From: Actinomycetota bacterium
GTDB lineage: Bacteria; Actinomycetota; Actinomycetes; Nanopelagicales; Nanopelagicaceae
Assembly: GCA_009706135.1 (NCBI GenBank)
Contig: WLRX01000070.1
Coordinates: 1-5,340 of the forward strand
DNA: 5,340 bases
Direction: 5' to 3'
Part shown: one piece after another, positions 1-5,340 of the stretch
Layout of the letters: each line of letters opens with the position of its first letter
Numbering within the stretch: the first letter of the stretch is position 1
Translations under genes and position numbers: made by a program
Notes under the pieces: generated by a model
Databases searched by the model: none
Seen by the model: the letters and a program-made list of their open reading frames with translations, nothing else
What the model was told of the DNA's origin: nothing

Positions 1-617
1 GCGGTAATTACACCTTGAAGTCGACGTAGCAAGATCTGCAACGATGGATTACTTTTTTCGCTTTCACGCGTAATCAATATTGCTTCACTGACCAAAATTG
101 GATCGCCAAAAATCTCTAATCCAGCTTGTCGCAATGTGTTACCGGTACTAACGACATCTGCAATCATATCCGCAACCCCTAAGCGCACGCTGCTCTCCAC
201 TGCTCCATCTAATCGAACGACCGTTGCGGATATTCCTAAAGATTTCAGGTGGGCATTGACCAGTCCTGGGTAAGCACTGGCAATTCGCTTTCCTGAAATA
301 TCTGAAATTTTCGCAATCTTTCCAGTTGGTGCTGCAAATCTAAAAGTAGAACCACCAAAACCCATTGCTAAAGTTTCAATTGCTGCCGCTTCGGAATCAA
401 TGAGTAAATCTCGACCGGTTATTCCGGCTTCGAGTTCACCAGAACCGACATAGAGTGCAATATCTCGAGGGCGCAGGTAATAGAATTCAATCTGATTATC
501 AATATCGACTAACACCAAATCCCGAGTATCGGTTCGCTGCTTGTATCCAGCCTCTTTGAGGACGGCTATTGAGTCTTCCGCGAGTGAACCCTTGTTAGGT
601 ATGGCAACTCTTAACAT
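1..617 (-). CDS. hisG: ATP phosphoribosyltransferase HisG, C-terminus cut off by window edge
   Basis: HisG joins ATP and PRPP to form phosphoribosyl-ATP, the first committed and feedback-controlled step of histidine synthesis in the cytoplasm. I translated it by hand from the ATG at 617-615. It stays open for 205 codons to the left edge, where 2 bases remain, with no stop. It begins MLRVAIPNKGSLAED. Further landmarks are LRPRDIALYVGSGELEAGITGRD (residues 48-70, in pieces), RLDGAVESSV (135-144) and the PRPP-binding loop DVVSTGNTL (154-162). These match the two catalytic subdomains of the long, actinobacterial-type HisG, which is about 280 residues. The part missing beyond the window would be the rest of the protein, including the ACT-like domain that binds histidine. 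The start is supported by a strong Shine-Dalgarno sequence 6 nt upstream. It follows hisE by 9 bp, so the two are surely cotranscribed. Truncation is only due to the window. Confidence 0.95.
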   Translation of the reverse strand, partial: MLRVAIPNKGSLAEDSIAVLKEAGYKQRTDTRDLVLVDIDNQIEFYYLRPRDIALYVGSGELEAGITGRDLLIDSEAAAIETLAMGFGGSTFRFAAPTGKIAKISDISGKRIASAYPGLVNAHLKSLGISATVVRLDGAVESSVRLGVADMIADVVSTGNTLRQAGLEIFGDPILVSEAILITRESEKSNPSLQILLRRLQGVIT

Positions 618-629
618 TGATATCTCCTA
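618..629 (-). promoter_or_regulatory. Shine-Dalgarno sequence of hisG overlapping the hisE stop codon
   Basis: On the minus strand the hisE stop TAG (629-627) is part of TAGGAGAT, and the core AGGAG occupies 628-624. It sits 6 nt before the hisG ATG. It is the clearest ribosome binding site in the window. It fixes the hisG start, and because it lies on the hisE stop it suggests that ribosomes ending hisE can pass on to hisG. Confidence 0.8.
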
Positions 630-890
630 AAGATTCTTGTAAATGTCTTGAAGGGTTAAGCCTCGGGCCAACATCAACGTTTGCAGATGGTAAATTAACT
701 GACTTATTTCCAAAGCGAGTGCTTCGTTATCTTCATGCTCTGCAGCTATCCACACTTCGCCAGCTTCTTCAATAATTTTCTTTCCTATTGCGTGAAGTCC
801 CGCATCGAGTGCTTTGACCGTGCCTGAACCTTCAGGACGAGTAACAGAGATGCTCTCCAACTCGCTCCACAGAGATTCAAAGGTTTTCAT
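627..890 (-). CDS. hisE: Phosphoribosyl-ATP pyrophosphatase HisE
   Basis: HisE hydrolyses phosphoribosyl-ATP to phosphoribosyl-AMP and pyrophosphate, the second step of histidine synthesis. The 87-residue protein has the usual length for a stand-alone HisE, not fused to HisI. It has the all-alpha, MazG-like fold signature: [18 protein letters not shown] (residues 36-53), with probable metal-binding Glu41, Glu42 and Glu45, followed by [18 protein letters not shown] (61-78) with Glu61. The EISQL form, with Gln where many bacteria have Asp, is the version I know from mycobacteria, so it is a lineage marker and not a defect. The start MKTFESLW fits the family. The ATG lies 22 bp after the rpe stop. 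The only purine run nearby, AAAGG, is just 1 nt from the ATG, so initiation may rely on coupling to rpe. It directly precedes hisG, whose product it consumes. Confidence 0.95.
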   Translation of the reverse strand: MKTFESLWSELESISVTRPEGSGTVKALDAGLHAIGKKIIEEAGEVWIAAEHEDNEALALEISQLIYHLQTLMLARGLTLQDIYKNL

Positions 891-912
891 GCCTTTAGTT
901 TACTAGAGAGAT

Positions 913-1575
913 CTATTTCGCGTTTGCTGCTAAATCACGCAAAATGGAAACCATTGCCGCTGGATCTTGTGCCTTATAAACAGCGCTTCCCGCTACAAAA
1001 GTATCGGCGCCAGCGGCGCTAGCTATTTCAATAGTTTCCATTGATATCCCACCATCAACTTGTAACCAAATCGGCCTATTTCCGATTAACTCGCGTGTTT
1101 TAGAAACTTTTTCCATCATTTCAGATATAAACGATTGACCACCAAAACCAGGTTCTACAGTCATAATCAAAAACATGTCTACTTCATCTAAGAAATCTTT
1201 GTAATCTTCAATCTGTGTAGCAGGTTTAAGAGCAAGGCTAGCGCGAGTACCGTGGGATTTAATATCTTTAATTGCTTTGCGAATATTTCTTGTGCTTTCA
1301 ACATGAATCGTCACACTCTGGCATCCAGCTTCTGCATAACGCGGACCTTGTTCGTCGCTATCAATAACCATCAAATGAGCATCAACAGGAATCGCTGAAC
1401 CCGAAATAATGTATTGCGCCTGTTCCCACGAAAAAGATGTATTTGGTGCGAATTTTCCATCAAGAATATCCAAATGCAATAAATCTGAAACTTTCGAAAC
1501 ACGGTCGATTTCTGACAATATGTTTGAATGATCAGCATTTAAGATACTCGGGTGTATTCGGACTGACTTATTCAT
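913..1575 (-). CDS. rpe: Ribulose-phosphate 3-epimerase
   Basis: Rpe interconverts D-ribulose 5-phosphate and D-xylulose 5-phosphate in the non-oxidative pentose phosphate pathway. The 220-residue length is normal for this TIM-barrel family. Visible landmarks in order are HPSILNAD with Ser10, LHLDILDG with His34 and catalytic Asp36, DAHLMV with His67 and Met69, LIMTVEPGFGGQSFI with Met138 and the phosphate-binding glycines, QVDGGIS with catalytic Asp174, and FVAGSAVYKA near the C-terminus, which also contacts phosphate. His34, Asp36, His67 and Asp174 form the expected metal site and acid-base pair. The oddity is Leu38, where the family usually has Met in HxDxMDG. The ATG start lies 9 bp after the rsmB stop with no clear Shine-Dalgarno sequence, which suggests translational coupling. 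The related allulose or allulose-6-phosphate epimerases are unlikely because the PGFGGQ and VDGGI motifs and the gene context are those of Rpe. Confidence 0.95.
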   Translation of the reverse strand: MNKSVRIHPSILNADHSNILSEIDRVSKVSDLLHLDILDGKFAPNTSFSWEQAQYIISGSAIPVDAHLMVIDSDEQGPRYAEAGCQSVTIHVESTRNIRKAIKDIKSHGTRASLALKPATQIEDYKDFLDEVDMFLIMTVEPGFGGQSFISEMMEKVSKTRELIGNRPIWLQVDGGISMETIEIASAAGADTFVAGSAVYKAQDPAAMVSILRDLAANAK

Positions 1576-1584
1576 GGAGCAATA

Positions 1585-2958
1585 CTAATTCTTCTTTCGT
1601 AAAACGCTGAGAAACATGGCATCCGTGTTGTGCCGGTGAGTCCACAAAGTCAAGGCACCTCGATCCAATGCGCTTGTGCGCAGTTCGGGATGAATGAAAG
1701 CGGTGAGGTCTACAATCTCCATATCCGGATGGCGTTTTAGAGCCTCTGAAATATTGATGCGAGTTTCTGATAGATGCGGGCTACAAGTTGCATATCCTAA
1801 TAGTCCACCCGGTGCTAAGCAGGCAATTGACGAATCAATAATTTCTGCCTGCAAGATAACTAATGATTTTAAATCTGCAACAGTTCTGCGCCATCGAACT
1901 TCTGGCCGACGACGAAGCGCGCCTAATCCTGTGCATGGGACGTCGGCCAAGATTGCACCATATTGCTTCCCAAGCGTTGCTAATTCACGGGCATCTATTG
2001 TGCTTACCTCAGCGCCTTGCACAACTTGACGGACTAATTTTGCGCGCACTTCAGATATTTCATTGGCACTAAATTCAATATTCTTAGATTTGGCAATTGA
2101 TGACAACAAAGCTGCCTTGCCCCCTGGACCGGCGCATAAATCAAGCCATGATCCTTGATCTGCAGCTACTTGTGAAAAAATATCAGCAACTAGTTGAGAA
2201 CCTTCGTCTTGAACACCAGCTTTTCTTTGAACTATCAAATCCAAGGAGGCAGGTGAACCATCAAAGATTGCGCCATACGGTGAAAAAGGCGTAACAGTTG
2301 CACCAACATCAACTAAATCATTTTGGGTACTAAGTCCCGGCCACGATACAAGAGTGGGCCTTGGCGCAATATTATTAGCAATCAGAAGTTCTCGAACTTC
2401 ATCTAAGTTTCCAAGCTGATCTAAATATGCACTAATGATCCATTCAGGATGCGAATAAAGTATTGAAAACCTTTTGAAATCATCTTTAATGAGCTCGATT
2501 TCAGATACATACTCATCAAGACTCTTTTGGCTAACCTTTCTTAAAATCGCATTTAAAAACGACGCTTTAGACTCACCCAACACTTTTCTGCCTAATTCAA
2601 CTGTTGCTGACACAGCAGCATGGGTTGGAACGCGCATCTCAAAGAGTTGATGTGCACCCAAACGTGCGACATCTACTAAGGCAGGGTCCACCTCTTGCCA
2701 CGGTCGATCACTTGCTTGGGCTAGTATCCAATCGTGCCTTCCTTGCATGCGTAGAGTTCCGTAAACTAACTCCGTTACAAAACCTTTATCTCGTTCATCC
2801 ATCTGAGATTTTGAAAGTATTTTTGGCAGCAATAAGTTTGAGTAACCACCATTTCGGTTTACTTCATGTAAAACGTCATAGGCCAGCAAGCGCGGCGCAT
2901 CAGGCTTGGGAGCACTAAAACTCTTGCGAGCTGGTTTATCCAAAAACTTCACCCTCAA
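1585..2958 (-). CDS. rsmB: 16S rRNA (cytosine-C5) methyltransferase RsmB (Sun/Fmu)
   Basis: RsmB uses S-adenosylmethionine to methylate carbon 5 of a cytosine in small-subunit rRNA (C967 in E. coli numbering). At 457 residues from the longest start it has the family's two-part layout. Residues about 22-145 form the NusB-like RNA-binding domain (LLAYDVLHEV, LVYGTLR, FLNAILRKV). The methyltransferase occupies roughly 200-457. QDEGSQLVA is at 250-258. Motif I, WLDLCAGPGGK (271-281), binds the cofactor. Motif IV is DVPCTGLGALRRRPEVRWRR (339-358) with Cys342, and motif VI is YATCSPHLSET (389-399) with Cys392. By family knowledge Cys392 is the nucleophile and Cys342 helps release the product. The GLGALRRRPE form is typical of Actinobacteria. 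The start is uncertain: TTG at 2958, GTG at 2952 and TTG at 2943 are all in frame, and there is no nearby usable ATG. It overlaps the end of fmt. Confidence 0.94.
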   Translation of the reverse strand: MRVKFLDKPARKSFSAPKPDAPRLLAYDVLHEVNRNGGYSNLLLPKILSKSQMDERDKGFVTELVYGTLRMQGRHDWILAQASDRPWQEVDPALVDVARLGAHQLFEMRVPTHAAVSATVELGRKVLGESKASFLNAILRKVSQKSLDEYVSEIELIKDDFKRFSILYSHPEWIISAYLDQLGNLDEVRELLIANNIAPRPTLVSWPGLSTQNDLVDVGATVTPFSPYGAIFDGSPASLDLIVQRKAGVQDEGSQLVADIFSQVAADQGSWLDLCAGPGGKAALLSSIAKSKNIEFSANEISEVRAKLVRQVVQGAEVSTIDARELATLGKQYGAILADVPCTGLGALRRRPEVRWRRTVADLKSLVILQAEIIDSSIACLAPGGLLGYATCSPHLSETRINISEALKRHPDMEIVDLTAFIHPELRTSALDRGALTLWTHRHNTDAMFLSVLRKKN

Positions 2959-2973
2959 CTAAACGTGCCCCAT
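2936..2973 (-). promoter_or_regulatory. fmt-rsmB overlap and competing rsmB start signals
   Basis: The rsmB frame is closed by TAG at 2961-2959, so the ATG at 2973-2971 cannot start the gene. Three non-ATG candidates follow: TTG at 2958, GTG at 2952 and TTG at 2943. A GGGG run at 2971-2968 lies 9 nt before the first TTG. A better purine-rich element, GAGGGTG beginning at 2956, has its GAGG core 9 nt before the third candidate and too close to the second. The fmt TAA stop is at 2938-2936, so the overlap is 23 bp with the longest reading and 8 bp with the shortest. The choice alters only the first five residues. Confidence 0.6.
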
Positions 2974-3847
2974 TAATCCAATCTGATGCGCTCATTTCCT
3001 TCTTACCCGCAGGAACAATTCTGCGAATCTCAATAGATTCAGTTGCCGTTCCAACAAATAGCTTCTTTTCTACAACAGCTAGCGCACCTGGCTGCAGTTT
3101 CTGATCAGTACTATTACGAGCCGCTTCAGTAATTTTCAAAATCAAACCCTTATGTGAAGTCCATGCACCGGGGTTTGGTGTAAAGGCCCTGACTGAATCA
3201 GTAATTCTCTTGGCAGGTAATTTCCAATCTATTTTTGCTTCTTCTTTAGTAATTTTCGGTGCAAAACTAACTCCTTCGGCGCTCTGCACAATTGGAATAA
3301 TTCCTTGTTCAATCATTTTGAGTACCGTATGAAATGATGATGCACCAAGATCTGAAAGATCACGCAAAACCTCTTGAGTCGTATAGTTTTCAGGAATCTC
3401 GAATTCTTTTTGTATGTAAATGGGTCCTGTGTCCAGATTTTCATCAATTTTAAAGATAGAAATTCCTGTCTTTACATCACCGTTGAGAATTGATCTTTGT
3501 ACTGGGGCTGCTCCCCTGTAGGCAGGCAGAAGTGAAAAATGTAAATTAAGAAAACCATGCTTCGAAATGTCGAGAACTTCTTTCGTTAAAATACGTCCAT
3601 AAGCAATTGCTAAAACAATATCCGCGCCTTTAAAGGCAATCATCATCTCTTCTGGCGAATCTGGCTTCATAACTTCTAAATTGCGTGCATCCGCCCATGC
3701 CGAAACAGGTGAAGGAGTTATCACTTTGCCTCGACCAGTTTTTGAGTCCGGTGTTGTAATAACACGAAGAAGTTGATGCTCAGATTTTGTTAACCACTCT
3801 AGAGTTGGGATTGCTACATCTGCCGTAGCTGCAACCGCAACAATCAC
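2936..3847 (-). CDS. fmt: Methionyl-tRNA formyltransferase
   Basis: Fmt transfers a formyl group from 10-formyl-tetrahydrofolate to the methionine on initiator tRNA, preparing it for bacterial translation initiation. The 303 residues fit the family (about 310). The N-terminal catalytic domain carries TGRGKVITPSPV (37-48), the tRNA-contacting loop; AYGRIL (82-87); and the core FLNLHFSLLPAYRGAAPVQR (99-118). ENLDTGPIY lies at 136-144. Asn101, His103 and Asp139 are the catalytic triad, with the same spacing as E. coli Asn106, His108 and Asp144. AKIDWKLPA (204-212) and RAFTPNPGAW (220-229) lead into the C-terminal tRNA-binding domain. The start is GTG at 3847-3845, whose first base is also the last base of the def stop. 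An AGGG run shortly upstream may serve as a weak ribosome binding site. One oddity is the N-terminus, where the usual GTPxFA reads ATADVA (7-12). Its product is the substrate source for the neighbouring deformylase. Confidence 0.96.
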   Translation of the reverse strand: MIVAVAATADVAIPTLEWLTKSEHQLLRVITTPDSKTGRGKVITPSPVSAWADARNLEVMKPDSPEEMMIAFKGADIVLAIAYGRILTKEVLDISKHGFLNLHFSLLPAYRGAAPVQRSILNGDVKTGISIFKIDENLDTGPIYIQKEFEIPENYTTQEVLRDLSDLGASSFHTVLKMIEQGIIPIVQSAEGVSFAPKITKEEAKIDWKLPAKRITDSVRAFTPNPGAWTSHKGLILKITEAARNSTDQKLQPGALAVVEKKLFVGTATESIEIRRIVPAGKKEMSASDWINGARLVEGEVFG

Positions 3848-3849
3848 TA
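3845..3849 (-). other. One-base overlap of def stop and fmt start (TAGTG)
   Basis: On the minus strand positions 3849-3845 read TAGTG. TAG ends def and GTG begins fmt, sharing the G at 3847. Such stop-start junctions usually work by ribosome termination followed by re-initiation, which would keep the deformylase and formyltransferase in step. Confidence 0.85.
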
Positions 3850-4407
3850 CAACCCTATTCCAGGAATACTATGAGGAGAAACCTTAATTGTTGGAGTTAT
3901 TCCCGTACTTGATGCTTGCCCAAACCATTCTGATTCGCGTATCTCTTTCATGGCAATTTTTCTGGTCTCTTCATCTAATCGATCAATGAAAACTATTCCA
4001 TCTAGGTGGTCTGTTTCATGTTGAATGGCCCGCGCCAAAAGTTCAGATCCTTCAACGGTGATGGGTTCACCGTGCATATTCCAACCCTTAGCGACAACTC
4101 TCATTGATCGCTTTGTTGGGTATGACAGGGTAGGAAATGACAAACAACCCTCTTCTCCATCCTGCTCATCATCGCTGAGATCTAAAGTTGGATTAATTAA
4201 ATGCCCCAAGGCTTCATCAACATCCCAAACAAACACGCGCAGCGGTACACCGATTTGCGGAGCCGCTAATCCCGCCCCAGGAGCTGCAATCATTGTGTCT
4301 GTTAAATCTTGAACTAGTTTTCGAAGTTCCTTGTCGAAATCAACGACAGCAGACGCTGGTGAAACGAGGACCGGGTCCCCGAAAAGGCGTATTTGTTGAA
4401 TAGACAT
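3847..4407 (-). CDS. def: Peptide deformylase
   Basis: Peptide deformylase removes the formyl group from the N-terminal methionine of newly made proteins as they leave the ribosome. It is a metalloenzyme, usually with Fe2+ in vivo. All three signature motifs are intact in the 186 residues: motif 1 GAGLAAPQ (44-51), motif 2 EEGCLS (85-90) with metal ligand Cys88, and motif 3 QHETDHLDG (129-137) with ligands His130 and His134 and catalytic Glu131. The motif forms and absence of insertions fit a bacterial type 1 enzyme. Beyond the core, residues about 163-186 form a Gly/Ser/Pro-rich tail ending in SPHSIPGIGL; similar tails are found in actinobacterial deformylases. The ATG start lies 21 bp after the priA stop, with only a weak GGTAG-like site upstream. 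It is followed at once by fmt, the opposing partner in the formylation cycle. Confidence 0.97.
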   Translation of the reverse strand: MSIQQIRLFGDPVLVSPASAVVDFDKELRKLVQDLTDTMIAAPGAGLAAPQIGVPLRVFVWDVDEALGHLINPTLDLSDDEQDGEEGCLSFPTLSYPTKRSMRVVAKGWNMHGEPITVEGSELLARAIQHETDHLDGIVFIDRLDEETRKIAMKEIRESEWFGQASSTGITPTIKVSPHSIPGIGL

Positions 4408-4428
4408 GGCCGCAGTCTACCAACTCAA

Positions 4429-5340
4429 TTAACGCAACAGAGTAAATGGATCTAGTGCGATGCTGACAAAACTCTTCTTTGAAATTGCTCTTTTTCGCGA
4501 AAGTTCCAATAGAAAAGCCGACAGAATATCGCGGTTCTCTGCAGGCACACTCACAAGGATTCTTGCGTCATCTAAATCAGCATCTTGAGAGAGAAACAGT
4601 TGAGAGGACGTTGGAAGGCGTCCATCATTTATACTCTTGGCTAATCCATTTTTCAAAATTACCGATTCCTGTTTTTGAACCGTCAAAACTGCGACAGAAG
4701 AAAATGGCGGCAAGAAAGCTTCTTCATTTTCTCGTAGTATTTTCTTTACCAAAAGTCCAGGATTCCATCTAGTTATCGCAGCTACTAAAGGATGAAAAGT
4801 ATCTAGAACTATAAAAACACTCCCTTTTTCATTCACATGGGCAGCTGCTTCGAAAAACGATTCGTACACTAACTCTTCAAACCTTGAAGAAGATGCAGCC
4901 AAGAATCTCTGACCCTCTAATAGAACGACCGCCGAATACTTTTTCATTCCCCCAGGTATTGATCCGGTTGTAGCGATGACTATCTTCGTTTTCTCCGCTA
5001 CCTCTTCTAAAATATTTGGAGCACTTGATAACTGAATCGACATATTTGGAAATGCTCTGCCTATTTCTTCGTGAAATCTATCAATGCCTCTTGCTGCGAC
5101 ATAACGCTTTGTTCCTGTACACCATTTGCATTGCCAATCCTTGACCGAGGTGCTGCAAACAGAGCACTGAGGATCGGAAGTTTGACTAGATACTAATAGT
5201 CTTCCACCGCATTTGCAGATTGCAATATTTCTACACTTCGCACAGAGCAAAGCATTTGCGTAACCTTTTCTTGGAACAAGAAACAAAACTGTCCCTTTAT
5301 CAAGAGATTTTCGAATAGCCGGGATAATCCGATCAGGCAA
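4429..5340 (-). CDS. priA: Primosomal protein N' (PriA), actinobacterial type, C-terminal part only
   Basis: PriA recognises stalled or collapsed replication forks and starts reloading of the replicative helicase. Here 303 codons run from the right edge to the TAA at 4431-4429. The first codon, TTG, is an internal codon at the window edge; the DNA-binding N-terminal half lies outside. Visible are the eight-cysteine zinc-binding insert at residues about 33-74 (Cys33, 36, 42, 44, 59, 62, 71, 74, window numbering), a region like the second helicase lobe (RFHEEIGRAFPNMSI, IVIATTGSIPG, AVVLLEGQRFLA), and the conserved C-terminal domain beginning near EEAFLPPFSSVAVLTVQ (206-222). The QxxGRxGR helicase motif VI and the usual motif V with its GTQ segment are missing, as in actinobacterial PriA proteins thought to lack helicase activity. 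An unusual feature is a CxC in place of the second CxxC pair. It lies upstream of def-fmt in the typical actinobacterial order. Confidence 0.92.
   Translation of the reverse strand: MPDRIIPAIRKSLDKGTVLFLVPRKGYANALLCAKCRNIAICKCGGRLLVSSQTSDPQCSVCSTSVKDWQCKWCTGTKRYVAARGIDRFHEEIGRAFPNMSIQLSSAPNILEEVAEKTKIVIATTGSIPGGMKKYSAVVLLEGQRFLAASSSRFEELVYESFFEAAAHVNEKGSVFIVLDTFHPLVAAITRWNPGLLVKKILRENEEAFLPPFSSVAVLTVQKQESVILKNGLAKSINDGRLPTSSQLFLSQDADLDDARILVSVPAENRDILSAFLLELSRKRAISKKSFVSIALDPFTLLR

Noticed and set aside
891..1000. Possible internal promoter for hisE-hisG within the end of rpe
   Set aside because: I found no pair of -35 and -10 like hexamers with suitable spacing. The short AT-rich runs are no better than background.
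1694..2918. Several open frames on the + strand opposite rsmB (1694-2029, 1863-2072, 2097-2294, 2604-2918)
   Set aside because: They lie wholly antisense to a strongly conserved methyltransferase gene, overlap one another in part, have no recognisable motifs and show low-complexity composition typical of shadow frames.
2971..2973. ATG as the rsmB start
   Set aside because: It is in frame with rsmB but followed three codons later by TAG at 2961-2959.
4025..4312. Open frame of 95 codons on the + strand opposite def
   Set aside because: It is antisense to the conserved deformylase motifs and has no protein-like landmarks.
4408..4428. Possible terminator or promoter between priA and def
   Set aside because: The 21 bp gap holds no inverted repeat with a T-run and no promoter-like hexamers.
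4479..4772. Open frame of 97 codons on the + strand opposite priA
   Set aside because: It is antisense to the C-terminal domain of PriA and carries no recognisable domain.
5338..5340. TTG at the right edge as the start of a short 303-residue protein
   Set aside because: The frame is open to the edge and the protein begins in the middle of PriA, just before the zinc insert. The TTG encodes an internal Leu.

Overview
The window is a compact, one-directional stretch of a bacterial chromosome. All seven recognisable genes lie on the minus strand, so transcription runs from position 5340 towards 1. In that order they are priA (C-terminal part only, cut by the right edge), def, fmt, rsmB, rpe, hisE and hisG (cut by the left edge). 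Gaps are 9 to 22 bp or are replaced by overlaps. I see no terminator, no convincing internal promoter, no RNA gene, no repeat and no mobile element. Coding density is essentially complete, and no gene-free stretch approaches 300 bases.

The proteins point to an actinobacterium. PriA is of the degenerate actinobacterial kind without recognisable helicase motif VI. HisE carries the EISQL-type helix and HisG the LDGAVESSV and IADVVSTG segments familiar from mycobacterial and streptomycete proteins. The order priA-def-fmt-rsmB-rpe is also typical of that phylum. GC content, sampled by eye on a few lines, is about 35-55% and mostly near 43%, which is low for Actinobacteria. Low GC plus tight packing suggests a small-genome freshwater or marine lineage such as the acI/Nanopelagicales group. 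This placement is inference.

Layout on the + coordinate axis: 1-617 hisG (205 codons); 627-890 hisE; 913-1575 rpe; 1585-2958 rsmB (start uncertain); 2936-3847 fmt; 3847-4407 def; 4429-5340 priA. The def stop and fmt GTG start share one base. The fmt end overlaps the rsmB start, and the hisG Shine-Dalgarno sequence lies over the hisE stop. This suggests a translationally coupled polycistronic message.

Functionally, def, fmt and rsmB serve translation: formylation of initiator tRNA, deformylation of new proteins, and 16S rRNA methylation. priA serves replication restart. rpe belongs to the pentose phosphate pathway, which yields ribose 5-phosphate and hence PRPP. hisG and hisE catalyse the first two steps of histidine synthesis from PRPP and ATP. 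I found no novel system. The points worth a second look are sequence-level oddities: a contracted zinc knuckle and degenerate helicase in PriA, a Met-to-Leu change at an Rpe active-site position, a changed N-terminal motif in Fmt, unusual start codons, and the direct rpe-hisE junction.
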